Origin: Bacteroidota bacterium
Lineage (GTDB): Bacteria > Bacteroidota > Ignavibacteria > Ignavibacteriales > Ignavibacteriaceae
DNA length: 29,869 nt
Assembly (NCBI GenBank): GCA_021796135.1
Contig: JAJYOQ010000005.1
Location: 1 to 29,869 of the forward strand
Direction: 5' to 3'
Positions 1-8,765 of this stretch are shown here, piece by piece; the stretch's first letter is position 1, and every line of letters begins with the position of its first letter. The translations under genes and the position numbers were made by a program. The notes under the pieces are model-generated. The model saw only the letters and a program-made list of their open reading frames with translations, did not search any database and was not told where the DNA came from.

Positions 1-723
1 TCAGATATATATTTAAATCGGGGTATCGAGTATTTGCTTATTGAAGACTATCCAAAATCCGAATCCGATTTTGATGCATCAATTAAAATTGATCCAAACA
101 ATTTTATGACATATTTTAGCAGGGCATATCTAAAAAATGCAATCCGGGACTATAAAGGAGCTTTGGAAGATTATGATATGTCAATTAAATTAAATCCCAA
201 TTATGAGAATGCTTATGTAAATAGAGGAAATACGGAAGGTGAACTGAAAAATTATCCTGCTGCGATCGAAAATTATTCAAAAGCTGTCGAATTGGATTCA
301 AATGATGTAAATGCTTATCTTATCCGTGGTTTTGACTTTGCTCTTCTTCAGCAGTTTGACTTAGCTGTTTCGGATTTCTCAAAGGTGATTATGCTGGATT
401 CAACTAATAAAGATGCATATTATTTTAGGGGCGATGCCTTTAGAGTTTTAAATAAATTTGACGATGCTTTGAATGATTTTTCCAAAATTATAGACATTTA
501 CCCTGATGAGGCTAAAGCCTATTTCAAACGGGGAATGACTTATATTGATTCGGGTAATAAACAGGATGCCTGCCCCGACTTGAAACAAGCGGGCAAAATG
601 GGCTACTTTGATGCTTATGCTGAAATTGAAAAATATTGCAGCAAAAAAGTCGCCCCAAAACATAATTTTAAAAAGAAAGTTAATAGCAAAATTAAAGAAA
701 GCAGACACGGAGATGGTTTTTGA
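1..723 (+). CDS. Tetratricopeptide repeat protein, 5'-truncated by window edge
   Basis: The reading frame is open from base 1, so the true start lies outside the window; a TTG at 34 is only an internal codon. The visible 240 residues are about six 34-residue TPR units with the usual pattern (e.g. NRGNTEGELKNYPAAIENYS, then KAVELDSND). TPR arrays are protein-protein interaction scaffolds and no catalytic domain is visible. The tail after the last repeat is short and basic (KKKVNSKIKESRHGDGF). The stop codon overlaps the TTG start of the next gene (TTTTGA), which suggests translational coupling with the deacetylase and glycosyltransferase downstream. Partner and cellular location cannot be read from the visible part. 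Confidence 0.85.
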   Translation, partial: SDIYLNRGIEYLLIEDYPKSESDFDASIKIDPNNFMTYFSRAYLKNAIRDYKGALEDYDMSIKLNPNYENAYVNRGNTEGELKNYPAAIENYSKAVELDSNDVNAYLIRGFDFALLQQFDLAVSDFSKVIMLDSTNKDAYYFRGDAFRVLNKFDDALNDFSKIIDIYPDEAKAYFKRGMTYIDSGNKQDACPDLKQAGKMGYFDAYAEIEKYCSKKVAPKHNFKKKVNSKIKESRHGDGF

Positions 724-1355
724 AATATTCTTTTAATCCGCCGTCCTTAATTAAAAGAATTTTCAATGATTTTATCTGGGAAAGTTCGGTTAATAAAGTC
801 CTCCTTACTTTTGACGACGGACCGCTGCCCGAAACTACTCCCATAATTCTAAAAACTTTGGATAAACTGCATATTAAAGCGCTTTTCTTTTGTGTGGGTA
901 ATAATTCATCAAAATATCCCGGTTTAATTTCTGAAATTATAAATCAAAATCACTATATCGGATTTCATTCTTCTCAGCATCAAAATATTAATAGATTACC
1001 TGACGCTGAATTTAAATTTCAACTATCCGAATTCAAATTGTTGCTTAAAGAAAAATATGATTATCCGCTAAGGTATTTCCGTCCTCCTTATGGGAAATTT
1101 AATCTTAGAACAGGTAAAATTTTAAAAGAAGCCGGTTTTGTCAATGTTATGTGGTCGTTATTAACCTATGATTATAAAAATGATCTAAATCTTGTTAAAT
1201 TTGCTGTCGATAAATATTTGAAGAATGATTCTATAGTCGTTTTTCATGATAGCTTGAAATCTAAAAATATAATTGTTGACTCGCTTGAGATTTTAATGGA
1301 AACGATGAATAAAAATGGATTTGAATTCGGAGATCCTTCAGAATGTTTGAAATAA
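720..1355 (+). CDS. NodB-type polysaccharide deacetylase (carbohydrate esterase 4)
   Basis: All five CE4/NodB motifs are visible in 211 residues: TFDDGP at 30-35 (catalytic base and metal Asp), HSSQH at 83-87 (metal His pair), RPPYG at 121-125, W145 and FHD at 175-177. The family removes N- or O-acetyl groups from polysaccharides or glycolipids, usually GlcNAc-containing ones, using a divalent metal. The protein is little more than the catalytic domain. No signal peptide is obvious, so a cytoplasmic or membrane-face substrate is possible. The TTG start at 720 overlaps the upstream stop, and the end overlaps the GT2 start by 13 bases, so the three genes are probably co-translated. Pairing with a membrane GT2 resembles NodB/NodC or PgaB/PgaC logic; the actual glycan is unknown. 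Confidence 0.9.
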   Translation: MKYSFNPPSLIKRIFNDFIWESSVNKVLLTFDDGPLPETTPIILKTLDKLHIKALFFCVGNNSSKYPGLISEIINQNHYIGFHSSQHQNINRLPDAEFKFQLSEFKLLLKEKYDYPLRYFRPPYGKFNLRTGKILKEAGFVNVMWSLLTYDYKNDLNLVKFAVDKYLKNDSIVVFHDSLKSKNIIVDSLEILMETMNKNGFEFGDPSECLK

Positions 1356-2434
1356 TATTCCTGATTGTGCTCTCCGGCTATTTTATTCAATCAGTTCTAT
1401 TTGCAATCGGGGCAAGTAAAATATTCCCTCGGCTAAAAGAAAGCGAACTGCCGTCAGCAACTGTGATTGTTGCCGCTCGCAATGAGGAAAATAATATAAT
1501 CCGTTGCCTGGATTCCCTGGATAAATTGATCTATCCTGATGGAAAACTAGAAATTATTATTGTAGATGATAAATCAACTGATTCAACCGGCAAATTAGTT
1601 GAAGAATTTATAGCTGGTAAAGAAAGATTTAAAAAAATAATTACAAAAAAAGAAATAGGCAGACTTATCGGGAAAACTAATGCCCTGGCAAATGGTATCG
1701 AAATTGCCTCGGGCGAAGTAATCCTAACTACTGACGCAGATTGCGAAGTCAATCCCAAATGGGCTATGACAATCGCATCTTATTACCTAAATGATGTCGC
1801 CGCCGTCAATGGCTATACAACTCAATTAGCCGCAGATGCCTTTAGCGGAATGCAGGCTCTGGATTTTATATATCTTCTGGTCGCCGCCGCCGGCACAATT
1901 AATCTAAAAATTCCAATCAGCTGCATCGGAAATAATATGTCATACAGAAAAAGCGCCTATAACGAAGTAGGAGGTTATGCAAACCTCCCGTTTAGTGTTA
2001 CTGAGGATTTTAACTTGCTAAAATCAATTTATAAGTTAAAAAAATATAAAATAATTTTTCCTCTCAACCCCGATTCATTAATAACCTCTATCCCCTGTAA
2101 AAATATCACCGAAATTTACCGACAAAAAAAGCGCTGGTCAGTCGGCGGTCTAGATGTCCCCTTACGCGGATACTTTATTATGGCTTGGGGATTCGTTGCA
2201 AACTTAGCCGTCTTATTGACACCGTTTTTATTTTCATCGGTATGGCTTTCCCTTGTAATATTCAAAATAGCTATTGACTTCTTTTTAATTTATCCGGTCC
2301 TTAAAATCCTTGGCTTGCAAAATAATTTAAAATACTTTTTTATTTTTCAATTATATTATACGTTTTATGTCGTTTCAATCCCATTTATTTTAGCAATTAA
2401 TAGAAAAGTAATTTGGAAAGGCAGAGAATATTAA
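1343..2434 (+). CDS. Membrane-anchored family 2 glycosyltransferase
   Basis: A GT-A family 2 glycosyltransferase of 363 aa. Visible motifs are VAARNEEN near residues 44-50, VDD at 74-76, the nucleotide-sugar/metal motif DAD at 131-133, the TED catalytic-base motif at 220-222, and QKKRW at 261-265 (QxxRW, typical of processive enzymes such as cellulose, hyaluronan or PNAG synthases). There is an N-terminal membrane segment (about 1-22) and roughly three C-terminal segments (about 275-353), so the catalytic domain should face the cytoplasm with the chain leaving through or along the membrane. The ATG at 1343 lies inside the deacetylase gene, and the stop shares one base (TAATG) with the radical SAM start. 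Processivity is inferred from the motif; the sugar is unknown. Confidence 0.9.
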   Translation: MFEIIFLIVLSGYFIQSVLFAIGASKIFPRLKESELPSATVIVAARNEENNIIRCLDSLDKLIYPDGKLEIIIVDDKSTDSTGKLVEEFIAGKERFKKIITKKEIGRLIGKTNALANGIEIASGEVILTTDADCEVNPKWAMTIASYYLNDVAAVNGYTTQLAADAFSGMQALDFIYLLVAAAGTINLKIPISCIGNNMSYRKSAYNEVGGYANLPFSVTEDFNLLKSIYKLKKYKIIFPLNPDSLITSIPCKNITEIYRQKKRWSVGGLDVPLRGYFIMAWGFVANLAVLLTPFLFSSVWLSLVIFKIAIDFFLIYPVLKILGLQNNLKYFFIFQLYYTFYVVSIPFILAINRKVIWKGREY

Positions 2435-3426
2435 TGCTTCTGTTATGTAATTATTACGTTACTTATCGATGTAATGCCTTTTGCGAATTTTGTCATTTCG
2501 GCGTACATGAAAATTTTAAGAATACACCTTTTGCAAGTCTTGATGATTTCAAATCAAATGTAACCCAGCTTGCTGCTCTTGGTGTTAAATTTATAGATTT
2601 AACCGGCGGGGAACCTCTTCTGCATAAGGATATCCATCTTATGGCAGCTTTCGCTAAAAAATTAAAAATGCAAACTAGTATCACAACTAACGGACTTTTA
2701 TATCATAAATTCGCTGAAAAATTAGCAGGCAATATTAATCTACTCCATTTTTCTTTAGATTCTCCTGACGAAGATGAGCACAATAAGATTAGAAAAGTAA
2801 ATTGCTATAATAGCGTTTTGCAAAGTTTGGAATTAGCAAAGTCTATCGGAGAATTTCCTGATATTCTGTTTACTGTAACAAATGAAACATATAAAAAACT
2901 TCCGCGTATGCATGAGATAGCCGCAAAAAGAGAATTACTATTAATTGTTAATCCTGTCTTTTCTTATTTCGGAAACCCTGGACTGTCTAATGAAGCTCTT
3001 GACTACATTGAAAATTATATTGACGGAAAACCTTATGTCTATATGAATAAGGGCTTTATTAAACTTAGAAAAGACGGCGGAAATCATATCTCAGAACCTA
3101 AATGCAAAGCAGTCTCTCGTGTCGTAGTTATCTCTCCCAATAACGAAATTATTCTTCCTTGTTATCATTTTGAAAATGAAAAAATTCCGATTGACAAACC
3201 GATTAAGGAAATACGCAATACTGAAAAATTAAAATATTATAAAAAAATGGAAGGTCGGTTTGACTTTTGCCAGGGATGCACTGTAAACTGCTACTTTGAA
3301 CCATCTTTTGCTTTTCCTACTAATTATTATGCTTTTGTAAGTCTTACTTCAAAATTTAAGTATGGATACCATAAACTGGTCAAGCAAAAAATCAAAAAAA
3401 TTAATTTCAAATCGGAAAAATTGTAA
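2434..3426 (+). CDS. Radical SAM protein with SPASM-like C-terminal cysteines
   Basis: The [4Fe-4S]/SAM motif CxxxCxxC is at residues 13-20 (CNAFCEFC) and the GGEP motif is at 58-61. A C-terminal cysteine cluster (CKAV, LPCYHFE, FCQGCTVNC) is like SPASM/twitch auxiliary-cluster domains. I chose the ATG at 2434, which overlaps the upstream stop as TAATG. The frame can be extended to a TTG at 2413, but the added residues are not needed by the fold. The family makes a 5'-deoxyadenosyl radical to modify peptides, sugars or small molecules; SPASM members often act on peptides. The substrate cannot be deduced. Placement between a glycosyltransferase and envelope genes suggests a cell-surface modification pathway. 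Confidence 0.85.
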   Translation: MLLLCNYYVTYRCNAFCEFCHFGVHENFKNTPFASLDDFKSNVTQLAALGVKFIDLTGGEPLLHKDIHLMAAFAKKLKMQTSITTNGLLYHKFAEKLAGNINLLHFSLDSPDEDEHNKIRKVNCYNSVLQSLELAKSIGEFPDILFTVTNETYKKLPRMHEIAAKRELLLIVNPVFSYFGNPGLSNEALDYIENYIDGKPYVYMNKGFIKLRKDGGNHISEPKCKAVSRVVVISPNNEIILPCYHFENEKIPIDKPIKEIRNTEKLKYYKKMEGRFDFCQGCTVNCYFEPSFAFPTNYYAFVSLTSKFKYGYHKLVKQKIKKINFKSEKL

Positions 3427-4257
3427 ATGAAAAAATACCTCTTTATACTATTTTCTGTTTTTATCTTTTCAAAGATAATTTTAAGCCAGGATGTTGAGAC
3501 ATGGTTCCCGGCAAAATTAAATATTAAACCGTTTACGGCGAATATCCTCGAAGCTCGCAACGGCTTTTCTTATTTGTTTGGTGAAGAAAAAATTCGGCTT
3601 AATGCAGGTCTTTCTGCGGATGTCTATCAAATTCAAAATGGCAATTCAACTCTATCCTTTGGGTCTGATGTATTTACTTATACCAGACTAAGAAGCGAAA
3701 ATAATTTTCGTTTTCCCGTTGAAACTATCGACTATTTCTTCGGACTTAATTCCGGTTATAAAATTGTTCTGAACAATGTCGAATATGGATTTCGAGCCCG
3801 TTTAAGCCATATCAGTGCTCATTTAGTTGATGGAAGCTATGATGGCCAAAATCTGGTTTGGCGGAACGGAAGAGTTCCGTTTGTTTATAGCAGGGAATTC
3901 ATCGAAATATTGCCGTTTTATACTATTAACTCTTTAAGATTTTATGGCGGCTTTACATATTTATTCCATCGTATTCCGGATACTATCGGAAAAGGAATTT
4001 ATGAGCTCGGCTTTGACTATTATTCCAAAAATTATTTTTCTAAGGGCATAACTCCTTTTCTAGCTGACGATTTTAAACTTAATCAGATTGAAAAATATAC
4101 GGGCAATAATATATTTACTGCCGGTATTAAGTTCGGGGAATATAATGGAAGAGGTTTTAGCATAGCTTTTTCATATATCTCAGGAAAAAGCGTTCAGGGT
4201 TTGTTTTATGATGTTAATGAAAATTATTCTTCATTGGGATTTAATTTCGATTTATAA
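3427..4257 (+). CDS. DUF1207-like envelope protein
   Basis: A 276-aa protein with an N-terminal signal peptide (MKKYLFILFSVFIFS, cleavage around residues 20-21). The rest has many alternating aromatic/polar strands and ends in an aromatic-rich SSLGFNFDL, as in outer-membrane beta-barrels. The N-terminal WFPA, the internal SHISAHL, the YSRE stretch and the C-terminal GRGFSIAFSYISG plus GLFY resemble the DUF1207 family, from memory and not by search. Function is unknown; an outer-membrane or periplasmic role is inferred. The ATG follows the upstream TAA with no spacer (TAAATG), so it is probably translated by coupling. Confidence 0.65.
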   Translation: MKKYLFILFSVFIFSKIILSQDVETWFPAKLNIKPFTANILEARNGFSYLFGEEKIRLNAGLSADVYQIQNGNSTLSFGSDVFTYTRLRSENNFRFPVETIDYFFGLNSGYKIVLNNVEYGFRARLSHISAHLVDGSYDGQNLVWRNGRVPFVYSREFIEILPFYTINSLRFYGGFTYLFHRIPDTIGKGIYELGFDYYSKNYFSKGITPFLADDFKLNQIEKYTGNNIFTAGIKFGEYNGRGFSIAFSYISGKSVQGLFYDVNENYSSLGFNFDL

Positions 4258-5268
4258 ATGGAAAATTCAATAAAAGATTTTTATGAGAACGATAGTAGCC
4301 CTTATAAATCTACTACAGGAAATGAAAATTATCTCCTTCATATTGGTTTATTCATCCTGACTTTTATAACCTGTACAATTGCCGGGGCACAATGGATTAG
4401 TGGTCAGCCTGGTCCGTATCAGCTTTCTTTTATTCTGAAAGGATTACCATATTCAATATCAATAATGTTTATAATATCTAGCCATGAATTCGGACATTAT
4501 TTTGCAGCAAAATACCATAAAGTAAAAGCTACATTACCTTATTATATACCATTCCCGCCGGTTCTTGTCTTTATTAATTTTGGAACGATGGGAGCAGTTA
4601 TAAAAACCAAATCGGTTATTGAATCAAAAAAAGCTATGTTTGATATCGGTGCCGCAGGTCCGATTGCAGGGTTCATTGCCTGCTTAATAGTATTGGTCTA
4701 CGGATTTACTCATGTCCCTGATATTAACTATTTGTTGCAAATTCATCCTGATTTCTTTTCACCGGATTATGGCAAGAATGGAATAGAATTAGTATTCGGA
4801 AATACTCTTTTATTCTCTTTTCTAAAATTTGTTTTTATCCATGGTAATAAATTTTTCCCTCCAATGTCTGAAGTCTATCACTATCCATATTTGTGTGTCG
4901 GTTGGTTCGGATTGTTTGTCACTGCTATGAATATGATTCCTATCGGTCAATTAGACGGTGGACATATTGCCTATACTATATTCGGAGGTAATAAACATTA
5001 TAATATTGCTGTTGTTTCATTTTTTATCCTCTTAATTCTTGGACTTTTGGGCTTATTACAAGAATTATTAAATATCGATTTTTATATTGGATGGACTGGC
5101 TGGCTTTTGTGGGCACTTTTACTTTTCTTTGTAATTAAACTTAAACACCCTTATGTCCCTGATGATGAAGAACTTGACACTAAAAGAAAGTTCCTCGGAT
5201 ATATTAGTTTTTTCATTTTAATAATATCCTTTTCACCTACTCCTTTTATGATTGCGCTGCCAAAATGA
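4258..5268 (+). CDS. M50 family (site-2-type) membrane metalloprotease
   Basis: A polytopic membrane protein of 336 aa with the two M50 signatures: HEFGH at 76-80 (zinc ligands and catalytic Glu) and NMIPIGQLDGGH at 225-236 (third zinc ligand Asp). The conserved GAAGPIAGF lies between them at 131-139. There is no PDZ domain, unlike RseP, so it is closer to the compact EGY/FtsH-linked or archaeal type. Site-2 proteases cut transmembrane segments, classically releasing anti-sigma factors or clearing signal peptides. No sigma/anti-sigma pair is visible here, so the substrate is unknown. The ATG directly abuts the previous stop with no Shine-Dalgarno, and the gene ends in ATGA. Confidence 0.9.
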   Translation: MENSIKDFYENDSSPYKSTTGNENYLLHIGLFILTFITCTIAGAQWISGQPGPYQLSFILKGLPYSISIMFIISSHEFGHYFAAKYHKVKATLPYYIPFPPVLVFINFGTMGAVIKTKSVIESKKAMFDIGAAGPIAGFIACLIVLVYGFTHVPDINYLLQIHPDFFSPDYGKNGIELVFGNTLLFSFLKFVFIHGNKFFPPMSEVYHYPYLCVGWFGLFVTAMNMIPIGQLDGGHIAYTIFGGNKHYNIAVVSFFILLILGLLGLLQELLNIDFYIGWTGWLLWALLLFFVIKLKHPYVPDDEELDTKRKFLGYISFFILIISFSPTPFMIALPK

Positions 5269-5327
5269 ATTTAAGCATAAAATTTTTTACCTTGAGAAAT
5301 TATCCGGATAACTCAATATTTCACGAA

Positions 5328-6128
5328 ATGAAAAAATATATTTTAATTTTACTGTCTCTTTTAATTTGGGGATGTCAAAAGAATTTTAATTCGGTCATAG
5401 ATCCGCCGGAGCCTGTTGCTAAAAAGATATCTGTAATGACTGATAATAGTTTTTCTTATTCTATCTCTGATTCTTCAATCCAAATTTCAATTGGTTTATC
5501 GGATACAACAAATGTGAATTCTGTCTCCTGTGATATCTTTGGTCCGGGAAATTCTACTGTAAACGCTTCTCCTGTTAGTCTAAATTTTACGAATGTTTTG
5601 GGTGTCCCAAATACAAGCTTAGCTATTAAAGGTTTGTTTTATACAACAAATTTTCCGATGAGCCAAAATTTCCCTTCAGGTAATTATCAAATAAAATATT
5701 ATTTAACTGATTATAACGGCAATACATCTACTATCGCAATGAATTCATTTTCTTACAATAATGGCCTAAATAGCCCGGCTCCTGTTATCTCAAGCTTGGT
5801 TTGCCCGGATACTGCAAAAATAGGTAAGGTAAATGATACACTTTTCGTTTCGGTATTTGTGCAGGATAGCATTGGCTTATGGGATGTTGAATCTGTATTT
5901 TTTAATTCCTTTATTCCGCCTAACGGTCAGGCATCCTCGACTAACCCGATACCGCTGCATGACGATGGGACTTTTGGCGATAAAGTTGCCGGAGACGGAA
6001 TTTATTCGTCATATATAATCTTACCTCCATTTGGAGTTACCAAAGGCACATACAGGTTTGAATTCCAGGCTAAAAGTTTTAACGGTAAACTAAGTAATAA
6101 AATTATTCACAACATAGTTATCGAATGA
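5328..6128 (+). CDS. Putative lipoprotein with a choice-of-anchor-like C-terminal domain
   Basis: I start this at the ATG at 5328 because it gives a clean lipoprotein signal: MKKYILILLSLLIWGC with the lipidated Cys at residue 16. An in-frame ATG at 5265, overlapping the M50 stop, would add 21 polar residues before the signal and is less likely. The mature part of about 250 aa is Ser/Asn/Thr-rich and beta-strand-like. It contains DDGTFGDKVAGDGIYSS, an Asp/Gly pattern seen in extracellular Ig-like modules of secreted Bacteroidota-type proteins. No catalytic motif is visible. It overlaps the next gene as ATGA, placing it in one unit with the T9SS propeller protein. The likely location is the outer membrane or cell surface. 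Confidence 0.75.
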   Translation: MKKYILILLSLLIWGCQKNFNSVIDPPEPVAKKISVMTDNSFSYSISDSSIQISIGLSDTTNVNSVSCDIFGPGNSTVNASPVSLNFTNVLGVPNTSLAIKGLFYTTNFPMSQNFPSGNYQIKYYLTDYNGNTSTIAMNSFSYNNGLNSPAPVISSLVCPDTAKIGKVNDTLFVSVFVQDSIGLWDVESVFFNSFIPPNGQASSTNPIPLHDDGTFGDKVAGDGIYSSYIILPPFGVTKGTYRFEFQAKSFNGKLSNKIIHNIVIE

Positions 6129-7699
6129 AATTTAAAATAAATATAATTTTGTCACTGATATTCCTTTTGATAGGAAAATCTTTTCCTCAATTTTCTCCTA
6201 AATCATATATTTTACCGCAGGATAAAATTATGGGGAAAGTATCATCCGCTACGCCATCAAATAATAGTATTAGTGATATTATAATTGTTGGTGACACTGT
6301 TTGGCTTGGAACTGATAGTGGCGTTAGCTTATCTACTGATAAAGGCGTAACATGGACTAACTTTGATAGTAACCCTGCTTTTGCCGGTCAAAGCATCTCG
6401 GCTATTGGATATAATCAAAATATTTTTTGGGCAGCAACCGCTACATCAGAAATTAGTAATGGGCAAAGTGTTTCTGTAGGAACAGGTCTGAAATATACCA
6501 CTGACTATGGGAAAACATGGACATCAGTTCCTCAACCGCTTGATAAACAAGCTGACACTATTGTGGCTTATGGAAATAATAAATTAAGGGCATTGCCTGT
6601 AACTGTCCCAGAACAAAATTTAATTTACGATATCGCTTTTACCCCCGGAACGATTTGGATTGCTTCATTCGCCGGTGGATTAAGAAGAAGCTTAGATATG
6701 GGAAAAACTTGGCAAAGGGTGGTCATTCCGCCGGATTTTCTTGACTCAATTTCACCTTCTGATACTTTAGACTTTTGCATGCAGCCAGTTGCCGGTAACT
6801 TCTGCTCTGAAAATAATTTAAACTATAGAGTGTTTTCAGTTATTGCAGTCAATGATACTACAATTTATCTAGGAACTGCTGACGGAATAAATAAATCAAC
6901 TGATGCCGGAAGTCAATATCCTTCATGGACGAAATTCACTCATACTAATGAAAATAATCCTATTAGTGGAAATTTTGTGACTGCTCTGGGATTTAACAAA
7001 TCAGATTCTACTGTTTGGGGTGCGACTTGGCAAGCTGACGGTTCAACTGAATTTTATGGAGTTAGCTCGTCTAGCGATGGAGGCAATAATTGGAAAACAT
7101 TCTTAAATGGAGAAAAAGTTCATAACTTTGCATTTAGAAATAGTGGGGAAGTAATTGCTCCTTCCGATGATGGAGCATTTAGGACTAGCGATAACGGGAA
7201 TAATTGGGTAACTCCTACTTCCATTACTGACCTTTCATCTGGAGTTTCTATCTTAACCAACATATCTTATTCTTCTGCTTTTCAAAATAATAGCGTTTGG
7301 CTAGGTACTGCCGATGGACTTGCTAGAATTGATGAAAATGGTAGTGGTCTGTGGCAGGGAAGTTGGAAAGTTTTCTATGCTTCACAACCGGTTGCTTTGC
7401 AATCACAAACTTATGCTTACCCTAATCCATTTGACCCGCAAACTGATAATTTAAGAATCAAATTTAGTACAAACGGTCAATTAGTTCCTGTTACTATTAG
7501 AATATTTAATTTTAGTATGCACATAATTAGAACGGTTATTGAAAATGCTGAGAGAAATTATTCAAATGATTCTGCTCCTCGGGATACTTGGGACGGCAAA
7601 GATGATAGCGGAAATGTTGTTCCAAATGGAGTCTATTTTTACAGAGTTGACGCAGGCTCAAATAAGCCGGCCTTTGGTAAAATCTTGGTGATTCAATAA
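6125..7699 (+). CDS. Secreted Asp-box beta-propeller protein with T9SS sorting domain
   Basis: A 524-aa protein with a signal peptide (about 1-21, ending GKSFPQ). About six Asp-box/BNR repeats are visible: STDKGVTW, TTDYGKTW, SLDMGKTW, STDAGSQ, SSDGGNNW and TSDNGNNW, plus WLGT blades, consistent with a beta-propeller of the sortilin/BNR kind. The C-terminal ~95 residues start at YAYPNPFDP and end with WDGKDDSGNVVPNGVYFYRV, a FlgD-like Ig fold that serves as the T9SS sorting signal in Ignavibacteria and relatives. The protein should cross the outer membrane through T9SS and stay at the surface or be released. The propeller likely binds ligand or protein; no hydrolase residues are evident. PorV-like genes follow directly. 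Confidence 0.85.
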   Translation: MKFKINIILSLIFLLIGKSFPQFSPKSYILPQDKIMGKVSSATPSNNSISDIIIVGDTVWLGTDSGVSLSTDKGVTWTNFDSNPAFAGQSISAIGYNQNIFWAATATSEISNGQSVSVGTGLKYTTDYGKTWTSVPQPLDKQADTIVAYGNNKLRALPVTVPEQNLIYDIAFTPGTIWIASFAGGLRRSLDMGKTWQRVVIPPDFLDSISPSDTLDFCMQPVAGNFCSENNLNYRVFSVIAVNDTTIYLGTADGINKSTDAGSQYPSWTKFTHTNENNPISGNFVTALGFNKSDSTVWGATWQADGSTEFYGVSSSSDGGNNWKTFLNGEKVHNFAFRNSGEVIAPSDDGAFRTSDNGNNWVTPTSITDLSSGVSILTNISYSSAFQNNSVWLGTADGLARIDENGSGLWQGSWKVFYASQPVALQSQTYAYPNPFDPQTDNLRIKFSTNGQLVPVTIRIFNFSMHIIRTVIENAERNYSNDSAPRDTWDGKDDSGNVVPNGVYFYRVDAGSNKPAFGKILVIQ

Positions 7700-7708
7700 G
7701 AGGGCAAT

Positions 7709-8701
7709 GTGAAAAAAATTATATTCATCATATTTATCATATCATTCAATTTATTTTCTCAACCAAAGTATAGTCCTATTAGTTCGATGCCTGGTGAATT
7801 TAGCAGAATGGGTTTTGGCGCTCGCGGTATTGGTATGGGGAATGCTATGTCATCGGTTACTGAAGGAAATTTAGTATCTTACTATAATCCAGCCCTGACA
7901 GTCTTTCAGCAGGATAATTCTTTTCAAACTTCTTATTCTTTCTTATCATTGGACAGGTCTCTGAATTTTTTAAATTTTACAAGAAGATTCGATTTTCATA
8001 CTACTGATTCTGCAGGTAATAAAATTGTCAGGTCTAGTGCCGGTATAAGCCTCGGAATTATTAACTCTGGCGTAAATAATATTGATGGAAGAGATGGGCA
8101 GGGAAATCCGACAGGCAATCTCTCTACGAGTGAAAATCAATTCTTTCTTGCTTTAGCAAATCGATTTTCTCAAAAAATATCAGTCGGAATATCATTTAAA
8201 TTTTATTATTATAATTTATATAAGCAAATATCTTCTTCAAGTTTCGGTATTGATTTAGGCGCTCTTTATCATCTAAATGACCAATGGAATATTTCTTTTA
8301 TGCTTACTGATATAAATAGCAAATACAAATGGGACTCGACTCCGTTATATCAGCAAAACGGAACTACAACTCAACAAAGTTTTCCTCTATTAAAAAAAGT
8401 TGGCGTTAGCTATGATAACCATGATCTTGGTATTATTGCTTCATTAGAGTATGAAGGCGGACCGGGATCTTACAACATTATTCGCGGGGGTGTTGAGTAT
8501 AATATATATTCGGGATTTTATTTGCGATGTGGTTTTGACCAATTTAATTTAAGCAATTCGGATTATCCGGCTAAACCTTCATTCGGATTTTCTTACTTTA
8601 AGAAATTTGGTAATATTGTTGCAGGGGTCGATTATGCTTTTGCTTTCGAGCAATACTCGCCCAGTAACGAACAAATAGTCGGTCTGAGTATTACTTTTTA
8701 A
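7709..8701 (+). CDS. PorV/PorQ family outer-membrane beta-barrel protein (first copy)
   Basis: A 330-aa protein with a signal peptide (MKKIIFIIFIISFNLFSQ) and the family's N-terminal signature FSRMGFGARGIGMGNA followed by YYNPAL, then many amphipathic strands to a C-terminal IVGLSITF. PorV/PorQ proteins are FadL-like 14-strand barrels; PorV shuttles T9SS cargo from the translocon to the PorU attachment complex. The start is GTG at 7709, preceded by AAGAGGG; an ATG two bases upstream is out of frame and stops at once. It lies 9 bases after the T9SS propeller gene. It could be a cargo-dedicated PorV paralogue or a general barrel of the family; sequence alone does not decide. Confidence 0.85.
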   Translation: MKKIIFIIFIISFNLFSQPKYSPISSMPGEFSRMGFGARGIGMGNAMSSVTEGNLVSYYNPALTVFQQDNSFQTSYSFLSLDRSLNFLNFTRRFDFHTTDSAGNKIVRSSAGISLGIINSGVNNIDGRDGQGNPTGNLSTSENQFFLALANRFSQKISVGISFKFYYYNLYKQISSSSFGIDLGALYHLNDQWNISFMLTDINSKYKWDSTPLYQQNGTTTQQSFPLLKKVGVSYDNHDLGIIASLEYEGGPGSYNIIRGGVEYNIYSGFYLRCGFDQFNLSNSDYPAKPSFGFSYFKKFGNIVAGVDYAFAFEQYSPSNEQIVGLSITF

Positions 8702-8755
8702 TAATTTGTATAACTATTTAAGATAGGGATTTAAGTTGCAACTGAAAAGTGTTCT

Positions 8756-8760
8756 AGGAA
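8756..8760 (+). promoter_or_regulatory. Ribosome binding site supporting the ATG at 8766
   Basis: AGGAA lies five bases before the ATG at 8766. It favours that start, and its clean signal peptide, over the in-frame TTG at 8736. Confidence 0.5.
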
Positions 8761-8765
8761 AATTT

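Noticed and set aside
2413..2433. Upstream TTG start for the radical SAM protein
   Set aside because: It adds seven residues deep inside the GT2 frame; the ATG at 2434 overlaps the GT2 stop as TAATG, a typical coupled start, and leaves the CxxxCxxC motif at the normal distance.
5265..5327. ATG at 5265 as lipoprotein start
   Set aside because: It would bury the lipoprotein signal behind 21 polar residues; the ATG at 5328 gives a clean signal and Cys16.
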